Shown: positions 51,696-63,745, counted from the stretch's first letter. The stretch: 64,000 nt of DNA from Yponomeuta sedellus (GCA_934045075.1 OW203732.1:3637501-3701500); one strand, 5' to 3'. Numbers and translations: made by a program. Notes: generated by a model not told the origin, from the sequence alone.

Positions 51696-53829
51696 GGTTT
51701 CGGACTGCTGGTTCCATTGGAAAGTTCCATTGATGGGCCCAACAGGATTTTCTAGTCCTTTTGTCTCCACTACTTAGGATGAGTGGGTCCAACAGGATTT
51801 TTACGGTACTCATGTCTCCATGTGGGTCCAATAGGATTTTGACGGTTCTCATGTCTCCATTGTTCGAAATAGGTGGAGCTATTAGGATTTATTCAGTACT
51901 GTTGTCTCCACTGTTAAGATACTGGCCATGTAAGTGTAATTGACATTGATTGACATTTGATCTAATAAATAGATTACTATTTGATAATCTATTTGTAAGT
52001 AATTCACTATTCACACTTCTATTTGTATTTACTAAAATGGACCAAGATCTCCGTTTTTTGGAAAGAAAGGGTGGTAAAGTTTTGATTTACAATGGTTACC
52101 AGTTTTATAAACACACGGTTTATAAAAATACCAGAACCCGTTGGATTTGCAGTCGTAAAAAGAAGGACAAATGCCCTGGTGCGATTACAGTTCATGTGAG
52201 TCTAAAACTAATTTGATTTAACCATGTTGATATTTCGAATTTCGATTGTCTCTCGAGAGGAACACCAGGATTGTAATAGTAGTTGGCGCTTAAAACCTTT
52301 CCTGAACCAATATTTCAAGACCAACATTACGGTTATTAACCAATGTATAAGTTGTTTGGCTTATAAAATGTATGTAATATCTATATTTTTATTTATTTTA
52401 GGGTGCAAATATAGAAAAGATTACCGAGCACGCTGTAGAATGTTTGCCCGATGAGGCTAGAAATATGGTAGCCTTTGCTCTTGATGATGTGAAAGCAAGA
52501 GCAGCAATTACAACAGAACCAATCCCTGTTATTTTCAAGGAAGTCATGGCACCACTATATGATATGGGACTCGACAAAGTAACAAAAATTTCATATGAGA
52601 GTTCAAAAACATCAATATATGCTAAAAGAAAACAAGAATTCGAAGTTAAAAAATTGGTCTACAATAATATCCAGGAAGCGGAAATCCCGGCAAAATTTAA
52701 ATCATTTTTAAAAGCAGATTACTACTGTGACGGACGGAGAGTTATGATTTTTTATACAGAATATTTTAAGCAGTTATTGGAAAATATTGACGAATATTAT
52801 GGGGATGGTACTTTTCGAAGCACACCTGTTCCATTCTCTCAATTATACACCTTACACGGTAACTTTAAAAGTACGTCAGGAACAACAAATATAGTACCGC
52901 TGATATATTGCCTTATGAGCGATAAAACTGAACAGTCTTACATCGTACTTTTTGAATTATTAAAAACACAATGCCCAGCGTGGAATCCAAGAGTTTTCCA
53001 TTGCGATTTTGAAACAGCAGTAACAAATGCATTAAAAAATGTGTTTCCAACTATCAAAATAGTACGGTGCTATTATCATTACATCAATTCCCTGTGGCGA
53101 AAAGCAAAATATCTAGGTTTGAAAGCAAAAATGTATCGTCGCATAGTAGGTTTGTGTACAGCACTCCCATTATTACCTGTGGATTGTATGTATGAGGGAT
53201 GGAATTATATTCAATCAGAATGCAATGAGATGCGAAAGTTAAAACCATTTATGGATTATATGAATACATATTGGTTTAAAAATGAACAATTTATGAAAGA
53301 ATGGTGTGTATATAATCAACTTCATCGTACAAATAACTTTGCGGAAGGCTGGCATGCTCGAATTAACCGTGCGATAAATAAAAATTATGTGACGATTGCT
53401 AAGTTGCTTTCCGTTCTGGAAAAGGATGTGTCTATTAATAAAATGCAAATTGGTAATGCTACAAGTAACCATTCACAACGTAACAGGAGCATTCTACAAA
53501 AAGACAGAGATGCATTTATTTTAAATGCTCAGATGAAATTGATTCACAAAGAAATAACAGTCGGACATTTCTTAGAGCAAGTGCGATAAACATTCATTCT
53601 TATATGCATTTTAATACCTAATTACTATTTTGTTTTTAAGTAAATGTTTTGACAATGGAACCACGAAACCGGATTTGAACCAAATAAAATTTCGATTATT
53701 GACTCCACCATCTAAATGGAACCATGCGAATTTGTAAATCCTGTTGGACCCATCAATGGAGCCATGAAAACTTGAGAAACCTATTGGACCCATCAATGGA
53801 ACTTTCCAATGGAACCAGCAGTCCGAAAC
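51696..53829 (+). mobile_element. Mutator-like (MULE) DNA transposon with FLYWCH finger
   Basis: 2134 bp, inserted in the BEL pol. The ends GTTTCGGACTGCTGGTTCCA are inverted repeats of about 45 bp, and the 9-bp sequence CTGATGATC is duplicated at 51687-51695 and 53830-53838; 9-bp duplications are typical of Mutator. Next to the ends are short direct repeats (GGTCCAACAGGATTTT with TCATGTCTCCA on the left; TTGGACCCATCAATGGA on the right). It codes for one two-exon transposase on the plus strand. Confidence 0.9.
52037..53589 (+). CDS. FLYWCH-MULE transposase, two exons
   Basis: Exon 1 52037-52195 (53 codons) joins in phase 0 to exon 2 52402-53589; 448 residues plus TAA. Exon 1 holds a FLYWCH-type zinc finger (KVLIYNGYQFYKH, RTRWICSRKKKDKCPGAI); its last histidines would come from exon 2. 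Exon 2 has the MULE DDE domain: first Asp in YYGDGTFRSTP (about residue 180), second in FHCDFETAV (about 255), and the Glu in RTNNFAEGWHARIN (about 355). Donor CAT|GTGAGT and acceptor TTTATTTTAG are good. FLYWCH-MULE proteins are known in animals (Phantom-type elements). No frameshift or stop is seen, so it may still be functional. Confidence 0.85.
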
Positions 53830-56800
53830 CTGATGATCCCGTCGCGGCCCGGAAAAAGCGCCGCAACCACTCCCCGTGGCCAGGTCCCTCGTGGCAGGTT
53901 CCCGTCTGCAACCAAAACAGGATCGCCGACCTTTACAGTTGGCTGTGCGGCACCGCGAACACGCCGGGGGGCCAGACTTGGCAGGTACTCCCGCACCCAC
54001 CTCCTCCAGAAATGGTCCGCCAGCCTGACGGCTCGACGCCACCCGTTCCTATTACAAAGGTCCGCGTCAGTGAGCTGTGCTGGGATTTGCCGACCCGATG
54101 ATGTTCCCAACAGGAAATGGAACGGCGTCAGGGCTTCAGGGTCTTCCGGATCGGGCGAAACGTGCGTAAGTGGTCGTGCGTTGACAATAGCTTCCGCTTC
54201 CGAAAGAAGCGTTCCCAGGACTTCGTCAGTTGGTGTTCGATCTCTGAGTGTAACACGAAGCGCTGTTTTCACGCTCTTCACCAATCGTTCCCATGCACCG
54301 CCCATAAATGGTGCCGATGGAGGAATAAACTTCCATTCTATTTTGCTGTTGCTTGCAAAGTCCGCCACCTCCTGGCCGTACAGCTCACGCAGCTGTCTGT
54401 TTGCTCCAACGAAAGTCGTGCCGTTATCCGAGATGATTTGGTTTGGAGTCCCTCGGCGCGCAATGAAACGGCGAAGGCACATTATGGCGGCGTCGGTTGA
54501 TAGGCTGTGGACTATCTCCAGGTGTACGGCCCTTGAAGTCATGCATGTGAAGAGGGCTACCCAGCGTTTTTCATGCCTGCGTCGAACGGCTGTTAGCAGT
54601 GGCCCAAAATAGTCCAGACCCACGAACGTGAATGGCCGTTTTCCAAACGACAGGCGAGCACTCGGCAAATCCCCCATGGGTGGTTGAGGTGGTGCCCCGC
54701 GTACTAACTTGCAGAGCTGACAGCTGCGTACAATCGATCTGACAGAGTTCCGTAGTCCCAGGATCCAGTATTTTTGTCGGAGTTCGTTGATCACGGTTTC
54801 CGCGTTGGCGTGCCCGAACTTGTCGTGGAAGTGTGTTATGAGAAGGCGTACGGCTGGGTCTTTTCCATCCAATATGATAGGCCTCGTGTCTGTCGAGACA
54901 ACTTCTATGGCAGCAGCGCGTCCTTGAATGTACAACAAACCTTTCTCGTTCACACGTGGGCTGAGGGTAGCGAGCCGGCTTTTCGGTGGGATTGGATTCT
55001 CTCGTCGAAGGCATTGTAATTCTTGTCGGAATGCATTGTTCTGGCTGTTGCGTAGAATGTGGACCTCCGCGTATTCTATATTTTGAGCAGTCAGTACTCG
55101 TAAGGGTGTTTGCGTGGGAGTGTGCGACGACAAAGAGCTATGTTGGGTAAGAACAAAGTTATTTGAAGCACCCCTCACCCTGGTGATGCATGCGGCGATA
55201 AACTGATGCGCTCTAGCGGTTGCCCTAACCATTCTAAGCCATGAACTAAAATGAGCTGGGTCAGCTGAAACTGGTGATGATGACTCAACTGTGCTAATAC
55301 AGTTGCAGCTAACATAATTGCATGACGACGGGATGGATGTTGTTTTCGAATGCAATAATGTTGATGGCGCTTTATTAATACGTGCAGATGGCTTCAGTTC
55401 CAGACCAACTAATGATTCTACCTTGCCACCTCCCGCTGCTGGTTCTGTTGGCCACTCGGCGGGGGGAGACAACAAAAATGACGGCCCGCACATCCAGCGC
55501 GATTCTACGTTCAACACGGTTGTATCTAAACGTGTCGCATCATCAGCGACGTTCAGTGCAGTCGGAATCCAGTGCCATTCTGTAACGACACTATTTTCTA
55601 GGATCTCTCCCACACGATTGGCTACAAAAGGTTTATATTTTCGAGCATCGCTACGTAGCCAACCTAAAACGGTAATGGAATCGCACCAGAAATAACGCCG
55701 AATCGGTTTGTTACGATGAGTGTCACAGATGAATTGAGCGAGACGTGAGGCTATCAACGCGCCTTGCAACTCGAGTCGCGGTATTGACACGGGCTTCAGA
55801 GGCGTCACACGAGCTTTACTTGCTATCAAAGCTAAGCTAGATTGGCCTGAAATATCACAAAACCTCCAATAAGCAACCGCAACATAGGCAGACTCACTCG
55901 CATCGCAAAACACGTGCAGTTCACGCTCTGAAATCCGTGAGTTACCCAAAAAATACTGCCTTGGTATGCTTAATTGTGAAATTAGTTTTAAGCTTTCAAA
56001 CCACTCACACCACGTATCGCAATCGACTACGTCGAATCGGTCGTCCCATCCGAAACCTTTCCGCCACAAGTTTTGAAAAAGAATACGACCTTTTATAATA
56101 ATGGGCATTAGAATGCCCAAAGGGTCGTATATTTGCATAACCATTGTTAGAGCTTGGCGCTTAGTTGCTGGAGGCGATGAACTACTCGAAACGCCCCCTC
56201 CAGAACCACCAAAACTAAACGTCAACTCATCGCGGATTGGCTTCCAGATGAGACCTAGTGTTCTAGTAGCGGCGTCGCTAGACAACTCTACGTCATTACT
56301 ACTAACTACGTCTGATACCAGCTCGGCTGGCAATAGGGCTAGAGCCGCAGGATCGTTTGCTATCCAACCTCGCATTTCGAAACCTCCGCGTTTATGAATC
56401 GTCACGACGTCGGAAGCCAGACGAGCCGCATCGTTCAGACTATCTAAACTACTAATAAAATCGTCCATGTATGTGTCGTTCTTGATTGCCTCCACGGCCA
56501 CGGGAAATTCCTTTTGGAATTCTGATGCGTTAAGATTTGTTATGTAAATTGCCGTCGATGGGCTGGAGCAAGCGCCAAACATCATCGACGACATTCGATA
56601 TACTTTTAGGGGACTAGAAGGATCGTCCCGCCAGAGGAATCGCTGAGCGTCCCTATCCTGCTGTATTATTTTCACTTGTGGGAACATTTCCTTAATATCA
56701 GCGGTGAGAGCGATCCTTCCTTCCCTGAAACGCATCAGTATTCCCAATAAAGGTTGTAAAAAATCGGGTCCCGGTAATAGCATTGAGTTTAATGAAACTC

Positions 56801-59714
56801 CCTGCGATCGAGCTGCGGCATCATGAACGACGCGAAGTTTGGCCGGTTTGTTAGGATTTATCACACCAAAGTGTGGCAAATACCAACAAACACCTTTAGG
56901 ATCTACCCCGGTACACTCCTCGGCGTAGCCCTTAGTTATCGTGTCGTGGATATTATTCCTATATCGTTTCGCATACTCGGGTTCCCTTAACATCTTTGCC
57001 TCAAGGCTCCTGAACCTAGACAAGGCTAACGGGTAGCTATATGGAACATGCAAATGATCTGCCCTCCAAAGAAGTCCCACCTCGAAACGTCCCTCGGGGA
57101 GTCGGCGAGCCGTACGTTCGAGTATACTAAGCGTGCGTTGGTCATCGGTACTACGTGCTTCGTGCTTAGATATACCTATTGCGTCTAGCTTATACTGGGC
57201 CTTAATAAGATCCTCGAGCTCAGACCTAACATCAGTTTCTGTGACTTGGGCATGGTACGCCATTTCGACGGTTTCAACGGGTCTAGTACTACTACTAGCA
57301 AATCCGAAAAGTACCCAACCTAACGCTGTTCGTATGGCAACTGGCTGTGATAGTTTTCCTTTTCTGGTGGCCGAAGCTATGGACAAGTACCAGTTGTCCA
57401 TACCTATTACTAGCATTGGCTTGGCACAGTCATAGCAAAGCTCTGTGGTTATGTCCCCTAGGTAGGAGTAGCTACGCAAGTCGGTACGCCTAATCGTTTG
57501 TTTGCATACTATGCCTAAATTTTTAATTGAACGTGCTCTATGTACCCGGAAAGTTTCGGTTGCATGTTTACCACGAATCACGAAATCTACGTACTGTACT
57601 GCAGTCTGTCTACTTAATCCACCTACACAGTCTAAATGAATTTGCCCCTCGCGTCCGGTGGCGCCAATACGATCAGAAATTGCAGAATCGATAAACGTCG
57701 TTGAAGAGCCATCATCTAATAACGCGAACGTGTCTACCTTGCCTGCTGGTCCTGAAACCGTTACCGCGACTATCTTCAGATAGGGGCTGAAGCTGGGCCG
57801 GTCACCCGTCTCGCTCGTAGAGTTCGGCGTCGCGGTCGTGTGAGCGGCCACCTCGCGTGTCGTGTCGCCCCCCGAAGCGGTCGGAGTAGAGGCCCCCAAG
57901 GAAGACTCATCATGTGCAGAGATGACGTCGCATTCATCAACATGAGCTGTAGTGGTGGGAGAAAAATCAGGATCGTGAAGCATGGTGTGATGCTTGCGAT
58001 TACAATTTCCTACTTCGCATTTGGTTTTATTTTTATTACACAGACGAAAAACGTGAGAACTCTTCGTCAAACAACGATAACAGATTTTTTCTTTTTTAAT
58101 GAACTGCCACCTGTCACTCACTGACAATAACTTGAAGCTGTCACAGATCGATATGTCATGAGACTGATTACAAAACAAACAAGAGACACTTCTGTAATTA
58201 TTATTGGTTTGAGCATGTTTTTTAGGTGCGGCCTGATGATATGATTGACTAGGTTTGTATGAAGCTTCTGATACAGCATGAGTGCGCTCCCGTAGCACGT
58301 AGCCGTAAGTGGTTTCCGCGACGCTGTCGAACCTCGCGTGTAAGTCTACTTCGCGAGCTAGAAAGTTGGACAGCATCTCTACTCTCCCGCTGCTGGAGGC
58401 GGTCCCATGATCTGTTTGTGTCGCAGCGTAGTCCATCCATCTCGTGCGTAGCAGCAGGGGTAACTTACTCATAAGGGCCGAGAACAACTCTGGGGAACAC
58501 AAATAGTCAGTAGCATCTAACAACTTAACTACCTCTACACAATTGCGTACTCGAGACGAGAAAATCGACAGCTCCTTAAGCTCACTATTAACCTTTGGCA
58601 AGTTTCGGATCGCTGCAACCTCTCTCAGCACGATTTGCTCCGGGCGTCCAAAACGCCGTTTTAGTTCTTTCATGATAACATGGGGTCCCTGAGCTGTTGC
58701 CAAGAGTACACATACCGCCTCTCGTGCTGTTCCCTTAAGAGCTACGCTAAGCCGGGCTAGATTTTCAGACGGCGTGTATCTCTTTTCAGAATCGTAATAA
58801 GATCGTTCAAAAACTAACCAATCGAGTGGCGACTTACCATCAAACATTGCTAGGTTAATGTTAGGCTTCTGGCGGTTTTCATTGTTATTACAAAAAACCA
58901 AACCCTCTATCGCAGAAGCCAGTTTGAGCACAGGGTCTGCGACGTCTCTGTGCTGATGTCCCACGGGAGCCTTCGGGTCGTACGAGTAGTCTCGCTGAAG
59001 GCCGGCCTGGGTATTGAGCGGCGTTATCGTCTGTTCTGCTCTCACATAATTTTGCTTATTATAATGAGAATCCTGAGGAAAATCAAAAATATTAGTATAG
59101 TCAATTCCAGCTTGTGGGCTTGCTTGTGGGTTGACTATTTGTGTGGCTGCTAGTGCATTATCTCGGCGGTCGTTTGGTAAAATGTCGATGTCATCGTCGG
59201 CGGGCAAATTGAAATTTTCGTCACCTTTCTGAAGCCAACTTTCAATACTACCAGCACTTCGGCGGCTACTGGGTGTGCCACGCTGGCTGTATTCGGCCTC
59301 AATTGCGGCCAAATCGGCTTGGTGCTGTAGCTCAGCGGTATTTCTGTCAAGCTGTAATTTTTTGGCCTCTAACTCTAGCGCCTGCAACTCTAGTCGTGCG
59401 AGGTGGCGGGCGTGGTGTGCCTCGGTGGCGAGTTTCCTCGCAGCCACCACGGTCGCGGAGGAGCGGCTCGTGCGCGTGGAGACGGAGCGCGGCCGCGAGG
59501 CGGAGGGTGCGCCACCGGTGCTCGTGGTGGGCGTCTCACTTTGGGCCTGCGGCGGCGGCGCTACATTCGTGTCAACAATTTGCGCAGCGGGGACAGCGCC
59601 TGTACCCGTTGGTGGTATAAGCCCCGATTGGCTTCTGGTCACAACCATAATAAATATTTTTTATTAACACTTTTTAAATAGACACTGTTTCATTTCACGG
59701 TAAAAGGACCACTA

Positions 59715-59923
59715 TTTGATCGTCTCGTAGCTATAATAATAATAAAAGCTTGACCAAATGTTCTTTATAAAATTTCATCGTTTTTATTCGTACGAATCAG
59801 AAAATTAAGTGACATACATATTCAACAAAAAACGTTGCCAAGCAACTAGAAAAGGTCTATGAAAAAATATAAATCTACTTGCAACAAAAAGACTATATCC
59901 TCATGCATAGTAGTCGTGCACAC
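59715..59923 (-). repeat. BEL middle LTR
   Basis: 209 bp, no difference found from the other two copies. On the minus strand it is the 5' LTR of the full element, followed by AATAGTGGTCC and the leader. It also borders the inverted gag fragment. Confidence 0.88.
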
Positions 59924-60586
59924 ACATTAACCTAGCAATGTTTGATGGTAAGTCGCCACTCGATTGGTTAGTTTTTGAACGATCTTATTACGATTCTGAA
60001 AAGAGATACACGCCGTCTGAAAATCTAGCCCGGCTTAGCGTAGCTCTTAAGGGAACAGCACGAGAGGCGGTATGTGTACTCTTGGCAACAGCTCAGGGAC
60101 CCCATGTTATCATGAAAGAACTAAAACGGCGTTTTGTACGCCCGGAGCAAATCGTGCTGAGAGAGGTTGCAGCGATCCGAAACTTGCCAAAGGTTAATTG
60201 AGCTTAAGGAGCTGTCGATTTTCTCGTCTCGAGTACGCAACTGTGTAGAGGTAGTTAAGTTGTTAGATGCTACTGACTATTTGTGTTCCCCAGAGTTGTT
60301 CTCGGCCCTTATGAGTAAGTTACCCCTGCTGCTACGCACGAGATGGATGGACTACGCTGCGACACAAACAGATCATGGGACCGCCTCCAGCAGCGGGAGA
60401 GTAGAGATGCTGTCCAACTTTCTAGCTCGCGAAGTAGACTTACACGCGAGGTTCGACAGCGTCGCGGAAACCACTTACGGCTACGTGCTACGGGAGCGCA
60501 CTCATGCTGTATCAGAAGCTTCATACAAATCTAGTCAATCATATCATCAGGCCGCACCTAAAAAACATGCTCAAACCAATTCACTA
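59924..60586 (+). pseudogene. Inverted BEL gag fragment between two LTRs
   Basis: Plus-strand copy of BEL gag from just before MFDGKSPLDW to KKHAQTN, opposite in direction to the full element beside it. It is nearly identical to that element, with a few changes, including one small indel near 60195 that shifts the frame (after RNLPKVN). At its right edge it is joined to TCACTATT, which is leader sequence that normally follows the LTR. Confidence 0.8.
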
Positions 60587-60795
60587 TTTGATCGTCTCGT
60601 AGCTATAATAATAATAAAAGCTTGACCAAATGTTCTTTATAAAATTTCATCGTTTTTATTCGTACGAATCAGAAAATTAAGTGACATACATATTCAACAA
60701 AAAACGTTGCCAAGCAACTAGAAAAGGTCTATGAAAAAATATAAATCTACTTGCAACAAAAAGACTATATCCTCATGCATAGTAGTCGTGCACAC
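60587..60795 (-). repeat. BEL outer LTR
   Basis: 209 bp, matches the other two by eye. Followed by TAAAAATTG, consistent with the interrupted family A repeat resuming. Confidence 0.85.
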
Positions 60796-60881
60796 TAAAA
60801 ATTGTATAAATACATTTTTATAAAAAAAGATTTTAAATTAAAATTAGTACAAGAAACATTTTAGTAATTCCAATCACTAAC

Positions 60882-60978
60882 CAGTTTCAAGTGATGCGAC
60901 GTGGCTACGTGGTAAGGAAACTCAGCTAGTAAGTAATCAGGAACAGGAGGCGCATTTATAAGTAGAGAAGGTTCAGCC
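60882..60978 (-). other. Exon-like segment downstream of the minus-strand THAP exons
   Basis: Acceptor TTTTTTTACAG before 60978 and donor CTG|GTTAGT after 60882. One frame is open: EPSLLINAPPVPDYLLAEFP then YHVATSHHLKL. That frame does not fit the phase of the preceding THAP exon, so an exon may be missing between them or the gene is broken. Confidence 0.35.
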
Positions 60979-61169
60979 CTGTAAAAAAATTTTTATCTAA
61001 GTAATGTCATTTATGTATTAAGACGTAATAATAATATTGCGTTCTAAATGACGGAGCAAAATACATTCAAATGTTCGACGTAAAGCAAGGCGTATTTTGT
61101 GTTTTACTACATAATTATTCAAAAAATGTAGTGAGTGTTACATTATATTATAATTATAACACAACTCAC

Positions 61170-62199
61170 CATTTCTTTAATCGGCTTCCTTTTAAAATCG
61201 TTGTTAAAATCTTTCGACCGGAAATGATCTCTACAAACAAATTTATGTTGGTGGAGTTTTTCGATGGGGATATACGCAAGATCTTCCACAATTTTCACCC
61301 ATTGTCTGCATCTAAAAAAAAAAAACCACATTCAATGCAGCTAATGCTAATAGTGCATCGTTGAAATATTGTTATGGCTTACAGCAATTCACCCGTCGTA
61401 CACTGAGTAGTAATTCTGACAAAGTTATCAGATATTTTTTTATCGATATTGAATATGTGTATGGCACTAGGAGTGGGTCGTTGTCCGATTTTTCGACGAC
61501 GAAACGCAACCGTTTTTTCTGGAACGAAAACAGGTCCTCGAAACGGTCCTCGTTCGCAACTGGTTTCATTGTATGCGAACGAGCAAGGCGCAGAGGACGG
61601 TCAAACGAGTGCGAACGAGACGAAATCACGAAAAATCGGAAAAAATAAATTGTTTTACACGATATTCGACTGTATACTCATAGACATAAAGATTACTTTA
61701 TTGTATCACAGACCAAAACGAACGGAACGAGCAAGGAGCCGACGACGGCGTCGCATTACGTTCTCATTATTAGTATCTCATTACGTTCTAGGCTCTATTA
61801 ATATAGCACTAAAGGACATATCCGCGTCAAACTATCTAAGGACTGGTCTCGCGACGAACAAACGCTGGCACTGCTTTCGAGTCGCTGGCACTGCTTTAGA
61901 ATGAAACGTAAAACGGTCCTATCGTCGCGGTACACAAAACGGTCTTATAAAACGGTTCGTCTTTGCAACGATCACGCCTATATGGCACATCACTATGACA
62001 TTGAAACATCTTAATATTTTTCTCTTATTATATTAGTTACCTACGTTATTTAATTTATGATTTTGCTCTTGTGCAAGATGACAAAAACTGTAGCCAGAAA
62101 TACTTACCGGTCTTTATCCCTAGGAAATTTATAAACTTTCTTTTGGTACCCTTTGACCGGCTGCATCTTATTTTACAAATGGCACAAGTTCGACACCAT
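61170..62199 (-). pseudogene. THAP-domain gene, two exons, stop near the start
   Basis: Exon 1 (62199-62108) and exon 2 (61311-61170) join in phase 2. The reading gives KKVYKFPRDKDR, then CRQWVKIVEDLAY, HKFVCRDHFRSKDF and KRKPIKEM: the FP motif, tryptophan, C..HF zinc ligands and following DF of a THAP domain. Splice sites are good (CCG|GTAAGT, TTTTTTTTAG, ATG|GTGAGT). However, the frame has a TAA eight codons after the first ATG (62175-62173), at about the second zinc cysteine. Translation from a later ATG (62163) would lose the first zinc pair. Either a pseudogene or an isoform with another first exon. On the minus strand, upstream of the orphan exons at 50.7-51.1 kb. Confidence 0.6.
61312..62107. 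other. Intron of the minus-strand THAP gene
   Basis: Holds repeated CGAAACGGTCC and AACGGTCCTCG strings (about 61500-61960) that look like a decayed TE. No host exon is seen. Confidence 0.4.
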
Positions 62200-62364
62200 C
62201 CGATCAGTGCCATTATTAAAAGAAAATCACTAAACACTGTAGAACAAGATACACACAGCTAGATATTGAAAAAACATAAAACACAAAAATTTTAAACTAG
62301 AAAACGTTCTAAGTGCCGCGTTCCGCCATATTTGTTGTGTTTTCAGTTTGGCCTTTTTGCATCT

Positions 62365-62742
62365 ACTTAATGAGATGATTTATACAGCGTCCAGTGGTAT
62401 CTTCACTCACACTAGATGGGTGAAGGGACCACTCCGACGCTGTAGTGCCTGGGTCATGGTTTTATAGATGGTGTAGGCTTGCCCAGCACCTATACCATCC
62501 TGACAGCTTAGTCGGCCTGGCCCACAGGAAAGACTAGTCAATACGTGCGGAGCCAACCAAGCCGCGGGTTTCCTCACGATGTTTTCCTTCACCGTTAGCG
62601 TGTGGTATTGCGACTGCAAATTCGCAAATGTACGTAACTTTGAAATTAAACAAAGTCATTGGTACATGCCCGCACTCGGGATCGAACCTGGGGCTCTCGC
62701 TTGCCAGTCTATGGTTCTACCCACTGAGCTACCACCGCTGTG
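62365..62742 (-). repeat. Family D SINE, fullest copy
   Basis: Minus-strand tRNA-like head with GGTGGTAGCTCAGTGGGTAG and CCAGGTTCGATCCCGAG, a body with GTACCAATGACTTTG and CTAACGGTGAAGGAAAAC, and the end with CATCTAGTGTGAG. Confidence 0.7.
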
Positions 62743-62891
62743 TTTCAGTTTGACATTGACAGCAAAAGAGCAAGTAGTATTATAGAGTGAGACAAATATA
62801 TGTCTACCATTAAAACGGGGCTAAATGCGAACAAATAATTCAAAGTTCCTACTTGCGCTAGGCTGCACTGCCAAATCGAAGTACTTGGCAG

Positions 62892-63725
62892 CAGTGTTGC
62901 CAACTCAGTATCTACAAAATATGCTAGATCGATGTCGAAAATATGCCAACTTTCTATTAAATATGCTAAATTAAAATGCCAACGTATGAATTAAATTGTT
63001 TGTTCATTTAAATGTTTCATAATCTAATTCTTACCTTGTAGACTTTTAGTCCGGATCTACTTACGGGTGTTGTTATATCGGAAAAGTCCGACCAGGTTTG
63101 GCTCCGATTAGCAGAGCTTAATCATAGTCGTCTCGTGTGAGACGAGCAACCGACGACGCTAGCTCCGTCTCTGCTCACCATGATTAAGCTCTGCGAATCG
63201 GAGCGAAACCTGGTCGGACTTTCCCGATATAACAACACCCGTAAGTAGATCCAGACTAAAAGTCTACAATGTGTTGTGCTTACGAAAGTTTTATAATTCT
63301 TACCTAATCTTATGCGGAATAATAGGATATCAGTCAAACAAAATATCAATATCCTCGTCATCATCATCAGTAACATCAACATTTGCAGCTGATGTTGAAG
63401 GTTAAGATCTGTCGTAAGTTTCTTTGCTACCAATACAGCGCAAATATTGCCATAACATAGACAATAAAAACAAAATAAACTGCTTTGATTGTCTATGACG
63501 CGGCACTAGGGAATCACTTAGAACAATATTCGCCTAAAGTGTCGCCGAATGAAAATATTAGTGATGGGCCGTAGAGTTACGCTCGGAAACATGTTATCGG
63601 TCACGTTATTGCGTAGGATAAAAAATGCTAAGAAATTATGCTTTATGCTAAAACCCAAATAAATATGCTAAACATAAAGAAAATATGCCAAATTTAGCAT
63701 AAAATATGCCAAATTGGCAACACTG
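62892..63725. mobile_element. Non-autonomous hAT-type element
   Basis: Ends CAGTGTTGCCAA and TTGGCAACACTG are perfect inverted repeats, and CTTGGCAG is duplicated on both sides (62884-62891, 63726-63733), an 8-bp hAT-type target duplication. The interior repeats ATATGCTAAA and ATATGCCAAA strings near both ends. No transposase. A fold-back element is nested inside. Confidence 0.85.
63037..63269. mobile_element. Fold-back element nested in the hAT element
   Basis: TGTAGACTTTTAGTCCGG and its complement close arms of about 85-100 bp that include ACGGGTGTTGTTATATCGG and GTCCGACCAGGTTTGGCTCC. No coding sequence. Confidence 0.7.
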
Positions 63726-63745
63726 CTTGGCAGCCTACTATGAGT

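Larger units (their letters stand above)
51620..59648 (-). pseudogene. BEL/Pao Gag-Pol, split near its C-terminus by a MULE
   Basis: One frame of about 1940 codons from ATG 59648, on the minus strand. In order: basic and glutamine-rich N-terminus with a probable coiled coil (about 75-125), DUF1759 gag domain (from about 265, MFDGKSPLDWLVFERSYYDS), cysteine/histidine zinc region (about 490-560), Pao-type protease (FALLDDGSSTTFID near 640), reverse transcriptase (YMDDFISS near 1060), RNase H (VFCDASESAY near 1245), integrase zinc finger (HDKFGHANAETV near 1607) and core (ISDNGTTFVGANRQL near 1737, ...GGAWERLV), then DUF5641. The frame runs into the MULE end at 53829. The remaining ~20 codons resume at 51686 and end at TGA 51620. 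Apart from this split the frame is intact. Confidence 0.9.
51398..60795 (-). mobile_element. BEL/Pao composite: full element, shared LTR, inverted gag piece, third LTR
   Basis: Three 209-bp LTRs in the same orientation (51398-51606, 59715-59923, 60587-60795) with no differences seen by eye. Between the first two lies a full BEL internal region (minus), itself split by a MULE. Between the last two lies a 0.66-kb fragment of the same gag in opposite orientation. TAAA is found just outside both outer LTRs, and removing one copy recreates the family A sequence, which suggests the whole block inserted as one unit; the motif is low-complexity, so this is tentative. Confidence 0.7.

Noticed and set aside
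53809..54612. 267-codon plus-strand frame opposite the BEL integrase
   Set aside because: Antisense to a well-defined integrase domain; no domain of its own.
59275..59681. Plus-strand frames opposite the BEL N-terminus
   Set aside because: Low-complexity, alanine- and arginine-rich antisense readings of a GC-rich coding region.
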